Part shown: positions 35,519-44,783 of the stretch, piece after piece
Position numbering within the stretch: the stretch's first letter is position 1
Layout: every line of letters starts with the position of its first letter
Source: Sphingobacteriaceae bacterium
GTDB lineage: Bacteria > Bacteroidota > Bacteroidia > Sphingobacteriales > Sphingobacteriaceae
Direction of reading: 5' to 3'
NCBI GenBank assembly: GCA_017745075.1
Contig: JAGIAD010000010.1
Coordinates: 1-64,000, forward strand
DNA: 64,000 nucleotides
Made by a program: the position numbers and the translations under genes
The notes under the pieces: model-generated
The model's database searches: none
Seen by the model: only the letters and a program-made list of their open reading frames with translations
What the model was told of the DNA's origin: nothing

Positions 35519-38500
35519 TTAGTTAAATGATACGTTTAACCCGAATAAAAATGTTCTGGTTTTAGGATAAAAGTTATTGGTATCTACCCCTGGAGCGGTA
35601 CCACCCTGATTGATCTCCGGGTCTATCCCTTTATAACCAGTAATTACAAACAGGTTATTCGCTGTGGTGTACAACCGAATAGAATTTACACCAGGAATAA
35701 GGCCTTTTTTGAAAGTATATCCAAGTGTAGCATTATCTAAACGCAGGTAACTGCCATTCTCTAAGAATCTGCTCGAATATTTATAGGAGTTGAAATCAGA
35801 TACTGATTCATTTTCAACTTCAACAGGGATATTGGTGAATTGAGCAGTGCTCGGGCGGAATAAATCAGCGCGCGTAACGTTCATAATTTTAACGCCTAAT
35901 GCCGCTCTCATAAATATGCTTAAATCAAAATTTTTGTATCTTAAATTGTTTGACCAGCCTAACAGCGCTTTCGGTTGTGCATTTCCAAGTATATAATAAT
36001 CGGTTTTGGTGAGTGGGGTCTTTGTAAGGTTACCGTTAGCATCATAATACTGTGAAACACCATTTGCATCTTTACCTGCATATTTAAAGGTGAAAAATGT
36101 TCCGATTGGTTGCCCTGGCTTAAGGATCTGCAGTGTTAAACCACTTTGTCCGGCCCCATCAGGAGAAACAGTCAAACGGTCTTCAATGTTAAATCTTGGA
36201 TCATCCGATAGGGTAATGATTTTATTTTGGTTATGTGCCAGGTTAAAAGTGGTATTCCAGCTGAAGTTTTGGGTGCTTACCGGTGTACCATTTAGGACCA
36301 CTTCAATACCTTTGTTGCTCAAACTACCAACATTTGCTGTATAAGAGCCTGCCGGGAATAAGTTATTATCAACGCCAAATGTCAAAATCAAATCGGTTGT
36401 TTTTTTATCGTATACGTCTACTGATCCACTTAATCTGCCATTAAATAACCCGAAATCTAAACCAATATTGGTCGTAGCCGTTTTCTCCCATCTCAAATCA
36501 GGATTTTCGTTTTGGATGGCACCATAAGCACCTTCTCTTGGCGAACCGTTATAATAAAATTGTCCTACCTGCCCATAAATAAGCTTAGTGGTAAGTGGGG
36601 CAAAACCAAGCGAGTTACCAGCAATACCGTAACTACCTCTTAATTTAAGGGTTTTAAGAACGCCTGTGTTTTTAAAGAATCCCTCCTGATCAATGTTCCA
36701 TGCCGCACCTACTGACGGGAAATAGCCCCATTTTTCGTTAGCTCCGAATACATTCGATCCATCTTTTCTGATCGATCCCTGAATAAGGTATTTGTTTTTA
36801 TAATTGTAATTAACCCTGGCAAAATCAGAAATCATTAAAATTTCCTGGTAAGTTACGCCCGGATTAAAATCAACCCTGAAATCAGGAACTGCATACGGGT
36901 TTCCCAAACTTAAATTGTTATAACTAACCTGGTTAATCGGGAAATTTGTAGAAGTAGCCTGAAAACCATCGTTATTTAGCGATTGCTGATAAGAATAACC
37001 CACTACGGCATTAATATCATGGTCGCCAAATTTTTTATTCCAGGTTAAGTACGTTTCTATAATTTTATTGGTGTTCTGATAGGCATTTCTTACTGCCACA
37101 CCATCTTTTCCTACCAGGTTTACAAAGGTTGGCGTTGCAGGTGGCTCAGGCGTATTCCGAACATTGTTATACCTTGAAGTATAAATGCTGTTATAAAATG
37201 CACCATAAACGTTTTGGCTGTTCTGGTAAGATGCTGAAACATCGTAAGAGAAGCCGAATGGTAATTTTAAGTTGACCGTTAAATTTCCTAAGATGTTTTT
37301 ATTCTTCAGGTTCTCTGTACCGTTTTCGAGCATAGAAACCGGATTATAATAACTGGTTTGGATTAAGTTATCAAAATAAGATCCATCCGGATTCTTTACC
37401 GGCGATGTTGGCAGGTAAGTAAGCATCTGTGCTAGTACTGTATTACGGTAAGGAACGAGGTTGGCATTAGTTACCGAGTTGCTGATATTCAACCCGATCT
37501 TCAATTTATCATTTAAAGCCTTTTGTTCAATGCCGATGCGGCCAATAAATCTATTTAAATCGCTGGTTTTGATAATACCATTTTGTTTAAAATAATTTAA
37601 ACTGGCATTATAAGTGGTTTTCTCAGTACCGCCGCTCAAAGATACGTTGTGGTTGTACGATAAAGCATTACTGCGCTGTACCTCATCCTGCCAGTTGGTA
37701 TTGGCACCCTTATCATTTGCCGGCGTGAGGGCAGAATTATTTTTTGCCAGGAATGCCTTTAATTGATCAGCATCCATCATTTCGTATCGGTTAGATACGT
37801 TTTCTATACCAAAGTAACCATTGTAAGCAATTTGTGCTGCACCTGCTACACCTCTTTTGGTGGTTACCATAATTACACCGTTGGCGGCCCTGTTACCATA
37901 AATAGCGGCAGCAGCAGCATCTTTTAATACATCTATCGTAGCGATATCATCTGGCGCAAGAATCGAAATATCGGCACCAACAACACCATCAATTACAAAT
38001 AATGGCGATTGGGCACCATCACGAAGGGTAGATGCACCACGCATAATGATTGCTGCATTTTGACTAGGATCTCCATTTCTGGTAATGTTTAATCCCGGTA
38101 CTTTACCTTGTAACATTTGGCCAATATCACTAATAGCCCCTTTATTCAAATCGTCGCCTTTAACTGTCGATATAGAGCTCGTAAGTGTCTTTCTGCTGCT
38201 CTTTCCATAACCTACAACTACTACATCAGTAAGGGATGAACTGGCCTCGCTAATGATTACCTGGTAGGTAGATGCATTCGTTACAGTAAGTTCTTTTGTT
38301 TGATAGCCAAGGAAACTGAACAGGATTTTATCTCCTGTTTTTGCAGTGATGCTGAAAGCTCCTTCAGCACCAGTTGAGGTAACCTTACTGGTTCCCTTAA
38401 CAGTAACTGAAGCACCTACAATAGGCAGTTTAGCATCATCGACTAAATTTCCAGTAATTTTTCGTTCAGTTTGCGCATGGGCAACATTGAACACTTGGCC

Positions 38501-38560
38501 GAGGAGTAATAACAGCATAAATATGCCACTATACTTTAAGCGTGTACATTTAAATCTCAT
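35519..38560 (-). CDS. SusC/RagA TonB-linked outer-membrane receptor
   Basis: The 1013-residue protein has a signal peptide (GIFMLLLLLGQVFNVAHAQ). A carboxypeptidase-regulatory-like domain follows (GNLVDDAKLPIVGASVTVKG), then the TonB box region with TDVVVVGYG, a plug domain (QMLQGKVPGLNI, MRGASTLRDG, LFVIDGV, AAIYGNRAANGVIMVTTK) and a large 22-strand barrel. No STN domain is present, so it lacks an anti-sigma signalling extension, in keeping with control by the LacI regulator rather than an ECF system. It is the import pore paired with the following SusD. Confidence 0.97.
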   Translation of the reverse strand: MRFKCTRLKYSGIFMLLLLLGQVFNVAHAQTERKITGNLVDDAKLPIVGASVTVKGTSKVTSTGAEGAFSITAKTGDKILFSFLGYQTKELTVTNASTYQVIISEASSSLTDVVVVGYGKSSRKTLTSSISTVKGDDLNKGAISDIGQMLQGKVPGLNITRNGDPSQNAAIIMRGASTLRDGAQSPLFVIDGVVGADISILAPDDIATIDVLKDAAAAAIYGNRAANGVIMVTTKRGVAGAAQIAYNGYFGIENVSNRYEMMDADQLKAFLAKNNSALTPANDKGANTNWQDEVQRSNALSYNHNVSLSGGTEKTTYNASLNYFKQNGIIKTSDLNRFIGRIGIEQKALNDKLKIGLNISNSVTNANLVPYRNTVLAQMLTYLPTSPVKNPDGSYFDNLIQTSYYNPVSMLENGTENLKNKNILGNLTVNLKLPFGFSYDVSASYQNSQNVYGAFYNSIYTSRYNNVRNTPEPPATPTFVNLVGKDGVAVRNAYQNTNKIIETYLTWNKKFGDHDINAVVGYSYQQSLNNDGFQATSTNFPINQVSYNNLSLGNPYAVPDFRVDFNPGVTYQEILMISDFARVNYNYKNKYLIQGSIRKDGSNVFGANEKWGYFPSVGAAWNIDQEGFFKNTGVLKTLKLRGSYGIAGNSLGFAPLTTKLIYGQVGQFYYNGSPREGAYGAIQNENPDLRWEKTATTNIGLDFGLFNGRLSGSVDVYDKKTTDLILTFGVDNNLFPAGSYTANVGSLSNKGIEVVLNGTPVSTQNFSWNTTFNLAHNQNKIITLSDDPRFNIEDRLTVSPDGAGQSGLTLQILKPGQPIGTFFTFKYAGKDANGVSQYYDANGNLTKTPLTKTDYYILGNAQPKALLGWSNNLRYKNFDLSIFMRAALGVKIMNVTRADLFRPSTAQFTNIPVEVENESVSDFNSYKYSSRFLENGSYLRLDNATLGYTFKKGLIPGVNSIRLYTTANNLFVITGYKGIDPEINQGGTAPGVDTNNFYPKTRTFLFGLNVSFN

Positions 38561-38621
38561 GATTTTTGTAAAATTAGATCCATAAATTGTTTATTTGGTT
38601 ATAAATGTTTGGAGATAGAAT

Positions 38622-39509
38622 TTAAAATTTAATGTTAGGTGGTAAATATTTAGCGACCAGTGCTTTGTAATAAGGTTCGAGTTCTGCCCAGCTTTTCTGA
38701 TTGGGGTTTTTAGAATACAGGTCGTAAGGGTTAAACAGGTTAACCCATTTAAACATTTCGTGGTCTTTTTCATTCATCAGGTGATCGTAGGCATTTTCCC
38801 TGTGCTGCGAATAAAAAGAGTGATAGCGGAGCATATATAAGCCTGGTTCAGGCAGGTAGGGCTTCATCATATGGTATACATATTCATCGTGACCCCAAGA
38901 CATATCTACATTATCCAAACCACAGTTTTGGGTATAAACGCCCAATTTTGTTTGATAAATTTCATTTGTATAATCAGGATTGTTGCTGAAAAATTCAGGG
39001 TAAACAATTTTATCTGAATAGGCACAGCCAACAGGAAAAGTATCTCCAACTACAGCCCATTGTGGTTCACCAAACAAGCATAATACCTTACCCATATCAT
39101 GGATCAGGCCTACCAATACCATCCAATCAGGGTGGCCATCGTTTCTGATGGCTTCTGATGTTTGCAACAGGTGCTGCATCTGGTCCAGATCGGTATCAGG
39201 ATCAGAATCATCCACCAGCTTGTTCAAAAAATCAAAAGCACTCCAGATAGGCATTTCCTGTTTGTCGAACTTTAAATATTCTGCTTTTTTTTGCTTTACA
39301 AAATCATATGTCTGGTAGGTATGGTTAAGCCTGTAAAATTCTTTTACACTATCTTTTTCCGTTTCATCATAATTCCTGAACTGCTCTTCTTTCTTGTCAG
39401 CATTGATGCTTTTCGGATCCGGGTAGCGGATCAGAATATCCTCTTCCCATTGATCGAGATTTTGCAACGGATTTTGGTTATCTTTTGAAGATGTGCTTTG
39501 GTTTCTCAT
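38622..39509 (-). CDS. miox: myo-Inositol oxygenase
   Basis: The 295-residue cytoplasmic protein is collinear with mammalian MIOX: FYRLNHTYQTYDFVKQKKAE, GLIHDMGKV, FGEPQWAVVGDTFPVGC, MSWGHDEYVYHMMKPYLPEP, RYHSFYSQH and FNPYDLYSK. All six di-iron ligands are visible (His113, His137, Asp138, His207, His230, Asp263). It cleaves myo-inositol with O2 to give D-glucuronate. It is the first gene of the SusCD operon, 61 bases before susC, with a LacI-type operator candidate 94 bases upstream. Its position argues that myo-inositol is a product of this locus. Confidence 0.96.
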   Translation of the reverse strand: MRNQSTSSKDNQNPLQNLDQWEEDILIRYPDPKSINADKKEEQFRNYDETEKDSVKEFYRLNHTYQTYDFVKQKKAEYLKFDKQEMPIWSAFDFLNKLVDDSDPDTDLDQMQHLLQTSEAIRNDGHPDWMVLVGLIHDMGKVLCLFGEPQWAVVGDTFPVGCAYSDKIVYPEFFSNNPDYTNEIYQTKLGVYTQNCGLDNVDMSWGHDEYVYHMMKPYLPEPGLYMLRYHSFYSQHRENAYDHLMNEKDHEMFKWVNLFNPYDLYSKNPNQKSWAELEPYYKALVAKYLPPNIKF

Positions 39510-40000
39510 AAGGCTAGAAATTGATTCGTTTGAAAATTTTGTTGGTTCCAGATTTAAAGTTGAGTTTTTGAACGCTTAAAATTTTATTTTTTACCAATTT
39601 TATTTACTTAAACGATTACGTAAATCTTATTTCGGATTGGGAAATATGTCGTGAAATGTTTAATTTTAAGTAGTTGAAGCAGGTTTTTGATTTACTGGAA
39701 GGGTTTCTGTCAAGGTGCTTGCGAGAGAATCAGCAAAAGAAAAAAATAATAGTAACATCGACGTTTATTTTCTATTTTCGTTTGTTGCCAGGTATCTCTT
39801 CATCATCAGAAAAGGTATCTGGCTGCCGAATCAGTAAACTTGTTTTTGGATGTCAATTTCGCCTGATTATATTCGTATAGCCAGTGAAACTGCAGTTCTT
39901 AATTGGATGCTGATGAAGAAGAGGAAGGATTTGGCTTATCGCAATTCTAGTGGTATAAGCCGGGTATTTCTCAATAAACTAACAAACAAATTTTAAAGAC
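39510..40000. promoter_or_regulatory. Divergent promoter region between miox and the LacI gene
   Basis: This 490-base intergenic stretch contains the operator candidate at 39603-39624 on the miox side. A frame at 39674-39880 looks non-coding. The remainder is AT-rich with no other clear motif. Confidence 0.6.
39603..39624. promoter_or_regulatory. LacI-type operator candidate, miox side
   Basis: TTTACTTAAACGATTACG followed by TAAA is a near-palindrome with a central CG, matching in form the sites at 41038 and 44305. It sits 94 bases upstream of miox, and is a likely binding site for the LacI family protein encoded at 40001. Confidence 0.65.
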
Positions 40001-41008
40001 ATGGCGGAAGCAGTTAATATTAAACGGTTGGCTCAGGAATTGAATATTTCAATAGCTACCGTTTCTAAGGCTCTCAACGACAGCTATGAAATCAGTCAAA
40101 AAACCAAAAACCGGGTATGGAACCTGGCCAAAGAACTGAATTATACCCCAAATCCTGCAGCGAGTAACCTCCGGAGCAACAAAACCAAAACTGTTGCCGT
40201 AGTGATACCCTGTGTTGCGAATAATTTTTTTTCACTGTCTATAAAGGGAATTGAAGAAATTGCCCGTCAGTATGGTTACCATGTGCTCATTTACCAGACC
40301 CACGAAAATATAGAAGCAGAAATAGCTTTTACCAACAGTTTATTAAACGGTAGGGTAGATGGTATTCTTACTTCAGTATCGAGCAGCGAATATAACAGTG
40401 AATATTATACTAACCTGGTTAAGAAAATCCCATTGGTGTTTTTTGATCGAGTATATGAAAACCTCGATGCGGTTAGGGTAACTACTGATGATTATGAAAT
40501 TGCTTTTCAGGCCACAGAACATTTAATTGAATGTGGCTGTACCAGAATTGCCTATTTATTTGGACTCGAAAATCTTCCTGCAGGTAAAGCAAGGTTTGCA
40601 GGTTATCTGGATGCATTGAAGACACATGGAATAGCTTTTATAGAGCAACTTGTTGTTAAATATCACGACGATGAAGAATTTAACCTGCAACAAATAAAGG
40701 AATTGCTTGAGAAGCATAAACCAGATGCACTTTTTTCTTCTATTGAAGAATTTATTATTCCTGCTTACCGCGCCTGCAGGGAATTGAGTTTACAGATTCC
40801 AAATGATGTTAAAGTACTTAGTTTCTCTAATCTGAGTACAGCAGCGCTTTTAAATCCTTCACTTACTACAATTTCGCAACCTGCTTTCGAAATTGGGCGT
40901 GAGGCGGCAAAATGCCTCTTTAAAATCCTTAACAACAAACAACTGGATGATGAACAGAATATTATATTAAAATCGGTGCTGAGCAAGCGCGAATCTACAG
41001 GCTGTTAA
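40001..41008 (+). CDS. LacI family transcriptional regulator
   Basis: The 335-residue regulator has an N-terminal HTH (IKRLAQELNISIATVSKALN), hinge helix (NPAASNLRSNKT) and a periplasmic-binding-protein-like effector domain (VAVVIPCVANNFF, GRVDGILTSVSS, PLVFFDRVYE, LTTISQPAFEIGREAAKCLF). It is divergent from miox and lies directly before the symporter. Three operator-like palindromes flank the arms of this locus, so it probably controls all of it. The effector could be inositol, glucuronate or a released saccharide. Confidence 0.95.
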   Translation: MAEAVNIKRLAQELNISIATVSKALNDSYEISQKTKNRVWNLAKELNYTPNPAASNLRSNKTKTVAVVIPCVANNFFSLSIKGIEEIARQYGYHVLIYQTHENIEAEIAFTNSLLNGRVDGILTSVSSSEYNSEYYTNLVKKIPLVFFDRVYENLDAVRVTTDDYEIAFQATEHLIECGCTRIAYLFGLENLPAGKARFAGYLDALKTHGIAFIEQLVVKYHDDEEFNLQQIKELLEKHKPDALFSSIEEFIIPAYRACRELSLQIPNDVKVLSFSNLSTAALLNPSLTTISQPAFEIGREAAKCLFKILNNKQLDDEQNIILKSVLSKRESTGC

Positions 41009-41037
41009 GCGGATGAATCTGTGTTATTGTTGCCCGG

Positions 41038-41059
41038 TAGGCGAAAACGTTTACGTAAT
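41038..41059. promoter_or_regulatory. LacI-type operator candidate, symporter side
   Basis: The core CGAAAACGTTTACGTAA (41042-41058) aligns with the sites at 39603 and 44305. It lies 76 bases before the symporter ATG. Confidence 0.65.
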
Positions 41060-41134
41060 TAAATAATCGAATTAAACCATCAACATTGGGATTTTTTCTG
41101 ATTTTTAGAAAAAACCAAATGTATAAAGAACCTT

Positions 41135-42763
41135 ATGAACCACTTGTCTGCATTCGATTATGTTGTTTTTTTAATGTATTTTATCGTTGTTTCGGCATAT
41201 GGTTATTGGGTTTACAGGAGCAAGAAAAAAAAACGTACCGATACCAAAGATTATTTTTTGGCCGAAGGTTCGCTTACCTGGTGGGCAATCGGTGCATCAA
41301 TCATTGCCTCTAATATTTCTGCCGAACATTTTATCGGTATGTCGGGCTCAGGGTTTGCCATGGGACTTGCTATTGCCAGTTACGAGTGGATGGCTGCCGC
41401 CACACTGATTATTGTAGCCGTATTCTTTTTGCCAATTTACATCAAAAACAGAATTTATACCATGCCCCAGTTTCTGTCTAACCGTTATAACAATACGGTA
41501 AGTACATTAATGGCTGTTTTTTGGTTACTGGTTTACGTATTTGTAAACTTAACTTCCATTTTCTTCCTTGGTGCCATTGCTATTGAAACGATTACAGGTA
41601 TTCCGTTTATTATATGTATTGTTTTTCTGTTCATTTTTTCTGCCATTATTACTCTCGGTGGCATGAAGGTAATTGGATATACTGATGTGATACAGGTTTT
41701 TGTTTTAGTGGCAGGCGGACTGATTACCTGTTATATGGCGCTTAAACTTGTATCCGAAAAATTAGATGCACCCAGTGTTTTAGCCGCTCTTCCTTTATTG
41801 CGCGGCGAAGCAGCTGATCATTTTCACATGATATTTTCAAAAGGAGATAAATTTTACAACGAACTGCCTGGTATTGCGGTATTGGTGGGTGGTTTGTGGA
41901 TCAATAATTTAAATTACTGGGGTTGTAATCAGTATATTGTGCAAAGGGCACTTGGAGCCGATATAAAGACCGGACGTAGCGGGCTCATATTTGCCGCATT
42001 TTTGAAGTTACTTATTCCGGTAATTGTGGTTATCCCGGGCATTGCAGCTTATGTACTTTATCAGCGTGGTTATTTCCAATCCGAAATGCTCGATGCTGCC
42101 GGAACAGTTAAGCCTGATCATGCTTACCCGGTACTGATGAATTTATTGCCCGCAGGGATAAAGGGACTGGCTTTTGCGGCACTTACCGCTGCTATTGTAG
42201 CCTCCCTGGCCGGAAAATGTAATAGCATTGCCACTATTTTTACATTGGATATTTACAAAAAGTTTATCAAGCCTGAAGCCTCAGAAACCCGCTTGGTTTC
42301 AGTTGGCCGGTGGTCTGTGGTTGTTGGATCACTGATTGCTATCGTTATTGCTCCGGCCTTGCGCAGTTTCGACCAGGTTTATCAGTTTATTCAGGAATAT
42401 GTCGGCTTTATCTCGCCTGGCGTTTTTGCCATCTTTTTACTCGGCTTTTTTTGGAAGAAAACTACCTCCCGTGCAGCACTTACTGCAGCATTGTTAACCA
42501 TACCACTGTCTACTTTATTTAAGTTGCTGCCTACCTTAACCCATGGCGCCATCGCAGCAATTCCTTTCTTAAATAGAATGTCGTGGGTGTTTATGATCAT
42601 TCTGGTTGTAATGGTTATGGTTACATTAACCGATCCGAAAAGTAAAGATAATGCACAGGGACTTGAGATTGACCGCAGTATGTTTAAGGTTACTCCGGCT
42701 TTTACCATTGCCTCGGTTATTATCTGTGGTATTCTTGCAGCACTTTATACCGTTTTTTGGTAG
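41135..42763 (+). CDS. SSS family sodium/solute symporter (SGLT-like)
   Basis: The 542-residue membrane protein has about 14 helices. SLC5/SGLT motifs are present: DYFLAEGSLTWWAIGASIIA, SNISAEHFIGMSGSGF, YTMPQFLSNRYNN, and GLAFAALTAAIVASLAGKCNS with ATIFTLDIYKK, which includes the second sodium-site helix. SSS members carry sugars, inositol, uronates and others. Together with miox and the shared operator, myo-inositol or a uronate is the leading guess for substrate. It is followed 50 bases later by the GH28 gene. Confidence 0.93.
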   Translation: MNHLSAFDYVVFLMYFIVVSAYGYWVYRSKKKKRTDTKDYFLAEGSLTWWAIGASIIASNISAEHFIGMSGSGFAMGLAIASYEWMAAATLIIVAVFFLPIYIKNRIYTMPQFLSNRYNNTVSTLMAVFWLLVYVFVNLTSIFFLGAIAIETITGIPFIICIVFLFIFSAIITLGGMKVIGYTDVIQVFVLVAGGLITCYMALKLVSEKLDAPSVLAALPLLRGEAADHFHMIFSKGDKFYNELPGIAVLVGGLWINNLNYWGCNQYIVQRALGADIKTGRSGLIFAAFLKLLIPVIVVIPGIAAYVLYQRGYFQSEMLDAAGTVKPDHAYPVLMNLLPAGIKGLAFAALTAAIVASLAGKCNSIATIFTLDIYKKFIKPEASETRLVSVGRWSVVVGSLIAIVIAPALRSFDQVYQFIQEYVGFISPGVFAIFLLGFFWKKTTSRAALTAALLTIPLSTLFKLLPTLTHGAIAAIPFLNRMSWVFMIILVVMVMVTLTDPKSKDNAQGLEIDRSMFKVTPAFTIASVIICGILAALYTVFW

Positions 42764-42813
42764 ACTTAGCCTGCCTCAAATTATTAATGTATTTATTTCT
42801 AACGAATTGAAAA

Positions 42814-44232
42814 ATGAAGATTAAAATTTTACTCTTTTTAACGTTGCTGATTTCCTTTGGTGCACAGGCCCAGAATAAAATATATAATATTAAAAACTAT
42901 GGTGCGGTTGGCGATGGCAAAACCAACGATGCAGCTGCTATCCAGAAAACCATAGATGCCTGTTCGGCAGCTGGAGGCGGACAGGTAATTATACCAGCTG
43001 GTTATGTGTTTTTAACGGGTCCGTTTAACTTGAAATCGTTCATCGATTTAAGAGTTGAAGGCGGGGCCAAGCTACTGGCAAGTCCCGACGAAAAATTGTA
43101 CACACAAAGTGCTTTTAGAGAAAACAAGGGCGAGGGAACCATTTGGATAGGCGGAGAAAAATTAGAACAGGTGAGCATTAGCGGAAGCGGTGTAATTGAT
43201 GGAAATGGGATTTCGTTTATGGGGGAGGAACTTAACGATTCCTATGTATTAAAACCCTTTAATATTGTAGATCCGCGGCCTCATCTGCTTACTTTGATCG
43301 ACTGTCATAAATTGAATATAGATGGGGTAACTTTTCAGAATTCAGCCTATTGGACGGTCCATCTCGTGGGCTGTAATGATGTATCGATATCGAATATAAC
43401 GTTATTAAACAGTATAAAGATCCGTAATAGTGATGGTATTGATCTTGACCACAGTAGAAACGTCCGGATTACCAATTGTTTTATCGAGTCGGGCGATGAT
43501 TGTATCTGTTTAAAGAACAGGCGCGAGTTTGAAGAATATGGTGCCTGCGAAAATATTGTGATCAGTAACTGTACCATGACTTCCAGTTCGTGCGCCATCA
43601 AAATAGGTTCTGAAAATATGGATAGGATCAGTAATGTACTCATCAACAATTGTAATATCAGGAAGAGCAACCGCGGCATTGGTATTCAAAACCGCGATGA
43701 GGGTACAGTTGATAATGTGATTTTCTCTAACCTGTTTATCGAATCGAAACTTTTTTCGGATGTATGGTGGGGTAAGGCAGAACCGATTTATATTACCGCT
43801 TATCCAAGAGCCACCAGTAACAATAAAGACGCTGGCTGGCGTTTGCCAAAGGGCCAAACCAAAGGCAAGGTAGGGGCAGTTAAAAATATTTATTTCAGTA
43901 ATATCCGGTGCACAGGAGAAAGCGGCGTGTACATCAGTGGCGAAAGTCCCGATAAAATTTCCGGTATCTATTTTGACCAGGTTACTGTATACCTCGATAA
44001 AACAACAAAAGAAGCAGGCGGAGTATACGATCGCAGGCCAAGCAATGTAGAAGGGCTTGTTAAAAGTGCAATTGCAGGATTTTATTTTGAAAATACCGGT
44101 TACATCAGCCTGCTTAACAGCAATGTAGTTTGGGGTGAAAACAAACCTGGCTATGCAGGAAAAGCCCTGGAGCAAAAGAATGTTGGTAAGCTTAAAACGG
44201 TTAATTTTAGCGAAACCACGGTGGGTAAATAA
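42814..44232 (+). CDS. GH28 family glycoside hydrolase with altered active-site motifs (exported)
   Basis: The 472-residue protein has a signal peptide (KILLFLTLLISFGAQAQ) and a right-handed parallel beta-helix. The N-terminal IKNYGAVGDGKTNDAAAIQ is typical. Catalytic Asp motifs are present as RNSDGIDLD (205-207) and SGDDC (227-229). The usual G-H-G motif is replaced by SSC (258-260, SSSCAIKIGSE) and the usual R-I-K by G-I-Q. GH28 enzymes cleave alpha-galacturonosyl-type linkages with inversion. The lost His and Arg/Lys suggest an unusual, perhaps exo-acting, uronic-acid-linked substrate. Confidence 0.88.
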   Translation: MKIKILLFLTLLISFGAQAQNKIYNIKNYGAVGDGKTNDAAAIQKTIDACSAAGGGQVIIPAGYVFLTGPFNLKSFIDLRVEGGAKLLASPDEKLYTQSAFRENKGEGTIWIGGEKLEQVSISGSGVIDGNGISFMGEELNDSYVLKPFNIVDPRPHLLTLIDCHKLNIDGVTFQNSAYWTVHLVGCNDVSISNITLLNSIKIRNSDGIDLDHSRNVRITNCFIESGDDCICLKNRREFEEYGACENIVISNCTMTSSSCAIKIGSENMDRISNVLINNCNIRKSNRGIGIQNRDEGTVDNVIFSNLFIESKLFSDVWWGKAEPIYITAYPRATSNNKDAGWRLPKGQTKGKVGAVKNIYFSNIRCTGESGVYISGESPDKISGIYFDQVTVYLDKTTKEAGGVYDRRPSNVEGLVKSAIAGFYFENTGYISLLNSNVVWGENKPGYAGKALEQKNVGKLKTVNFSETTVGK

Positions 44233-44304
44233 AATATCATGAGATAATTTACCGCTTTAAGCCGTGTTCTCTAACAGGCTTATTATACCAAATAGTATTC
44301 TGTT

Positions 44305-44326
44305 TTTACTTAAACGTTTACGCAAA
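44305..44326. promoter_or_regulatory. LacI-type operator candidate downstream of GH28
   Basis: TTTACTTAAACGTTTACGC followed by AAA closely matches the site at 39603. It lies 136 bases before the small gene at 44441, which may therefore be part of the regulon. Confidence 0.6.
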
Positions 44327-44440
44327 TAAATACACTTAAATTTAATTAAAGGCCTGATTTTTTTAACAACTTCGCTATACCATAACCACTGCCTTAGGCA
44401 ATAGTATAGAAAATAATAGCCGTTGTGCGACTAGAAATAT

Positions 44441-44761
44441 ATGTTAAAAAAGATAAACGTATTGGTTGATCTACCCGATTTTGGCACTATAGAGTTGCCT
44501 TTAGTTTATACGATGAGCATAGAAGGAAGTGAAAAAGGTAGTTGTTTGGTCAACTGTAAGATAATGCTCAGTGCCGAAAATCTGCCCAAATGGTTATCAA
44601 CCACGGCTTTTAGTATTGTTTATACCCGGGCGGAGGCTGAAAATACAAACATTGTTTCAGTGAGTGCGGATCGCGGAAACACAAACCGCTATCATGAAAT
44701 CATGCTGAGCATTGTCTCCTTATATATTAAGCTCAAAGAAGATCGTATTCGTTTAAATTAG
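44441..44761 (+). CDS. Hypothetical protein (106 aa)
   Basis: A small soluble protein beginning MLKKINVLVDLPDFGTIELP, with IMLSAENLPKWLSTTAFS and YHEIMLSIVSLYIKLKEDR. No signal peptide, membrane helix or recognisable motif. The upstream palindrome at 44305 could place it under the LacI regulator. Function unknown. Confidence 0.55.
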   Translation: MLKKINVLVDLPDFGTIELPLVYTMSIEGSEKGSCLVNCKIMLSAENLPKWLSTTAFSIVYTRAEAENTNIVSVSADRGNTNRYHEIMLSIVSLYIKLKEDRIRLN

Positions 44762-44783
44762 TTTCTGGTGGTAATTAAATTAA

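Noticed and set aside
38591..38773. 60-aa frame at the miox/susC junction
   Set aside because: It overlaps the 3' end of miox in another frame and lacks support.
39674..39880. 68-aa plus-strand frame in the miox/LacI intergenic region
   Set aside because: Composition and position look non-coding, and the region is needed for divergent promoters.
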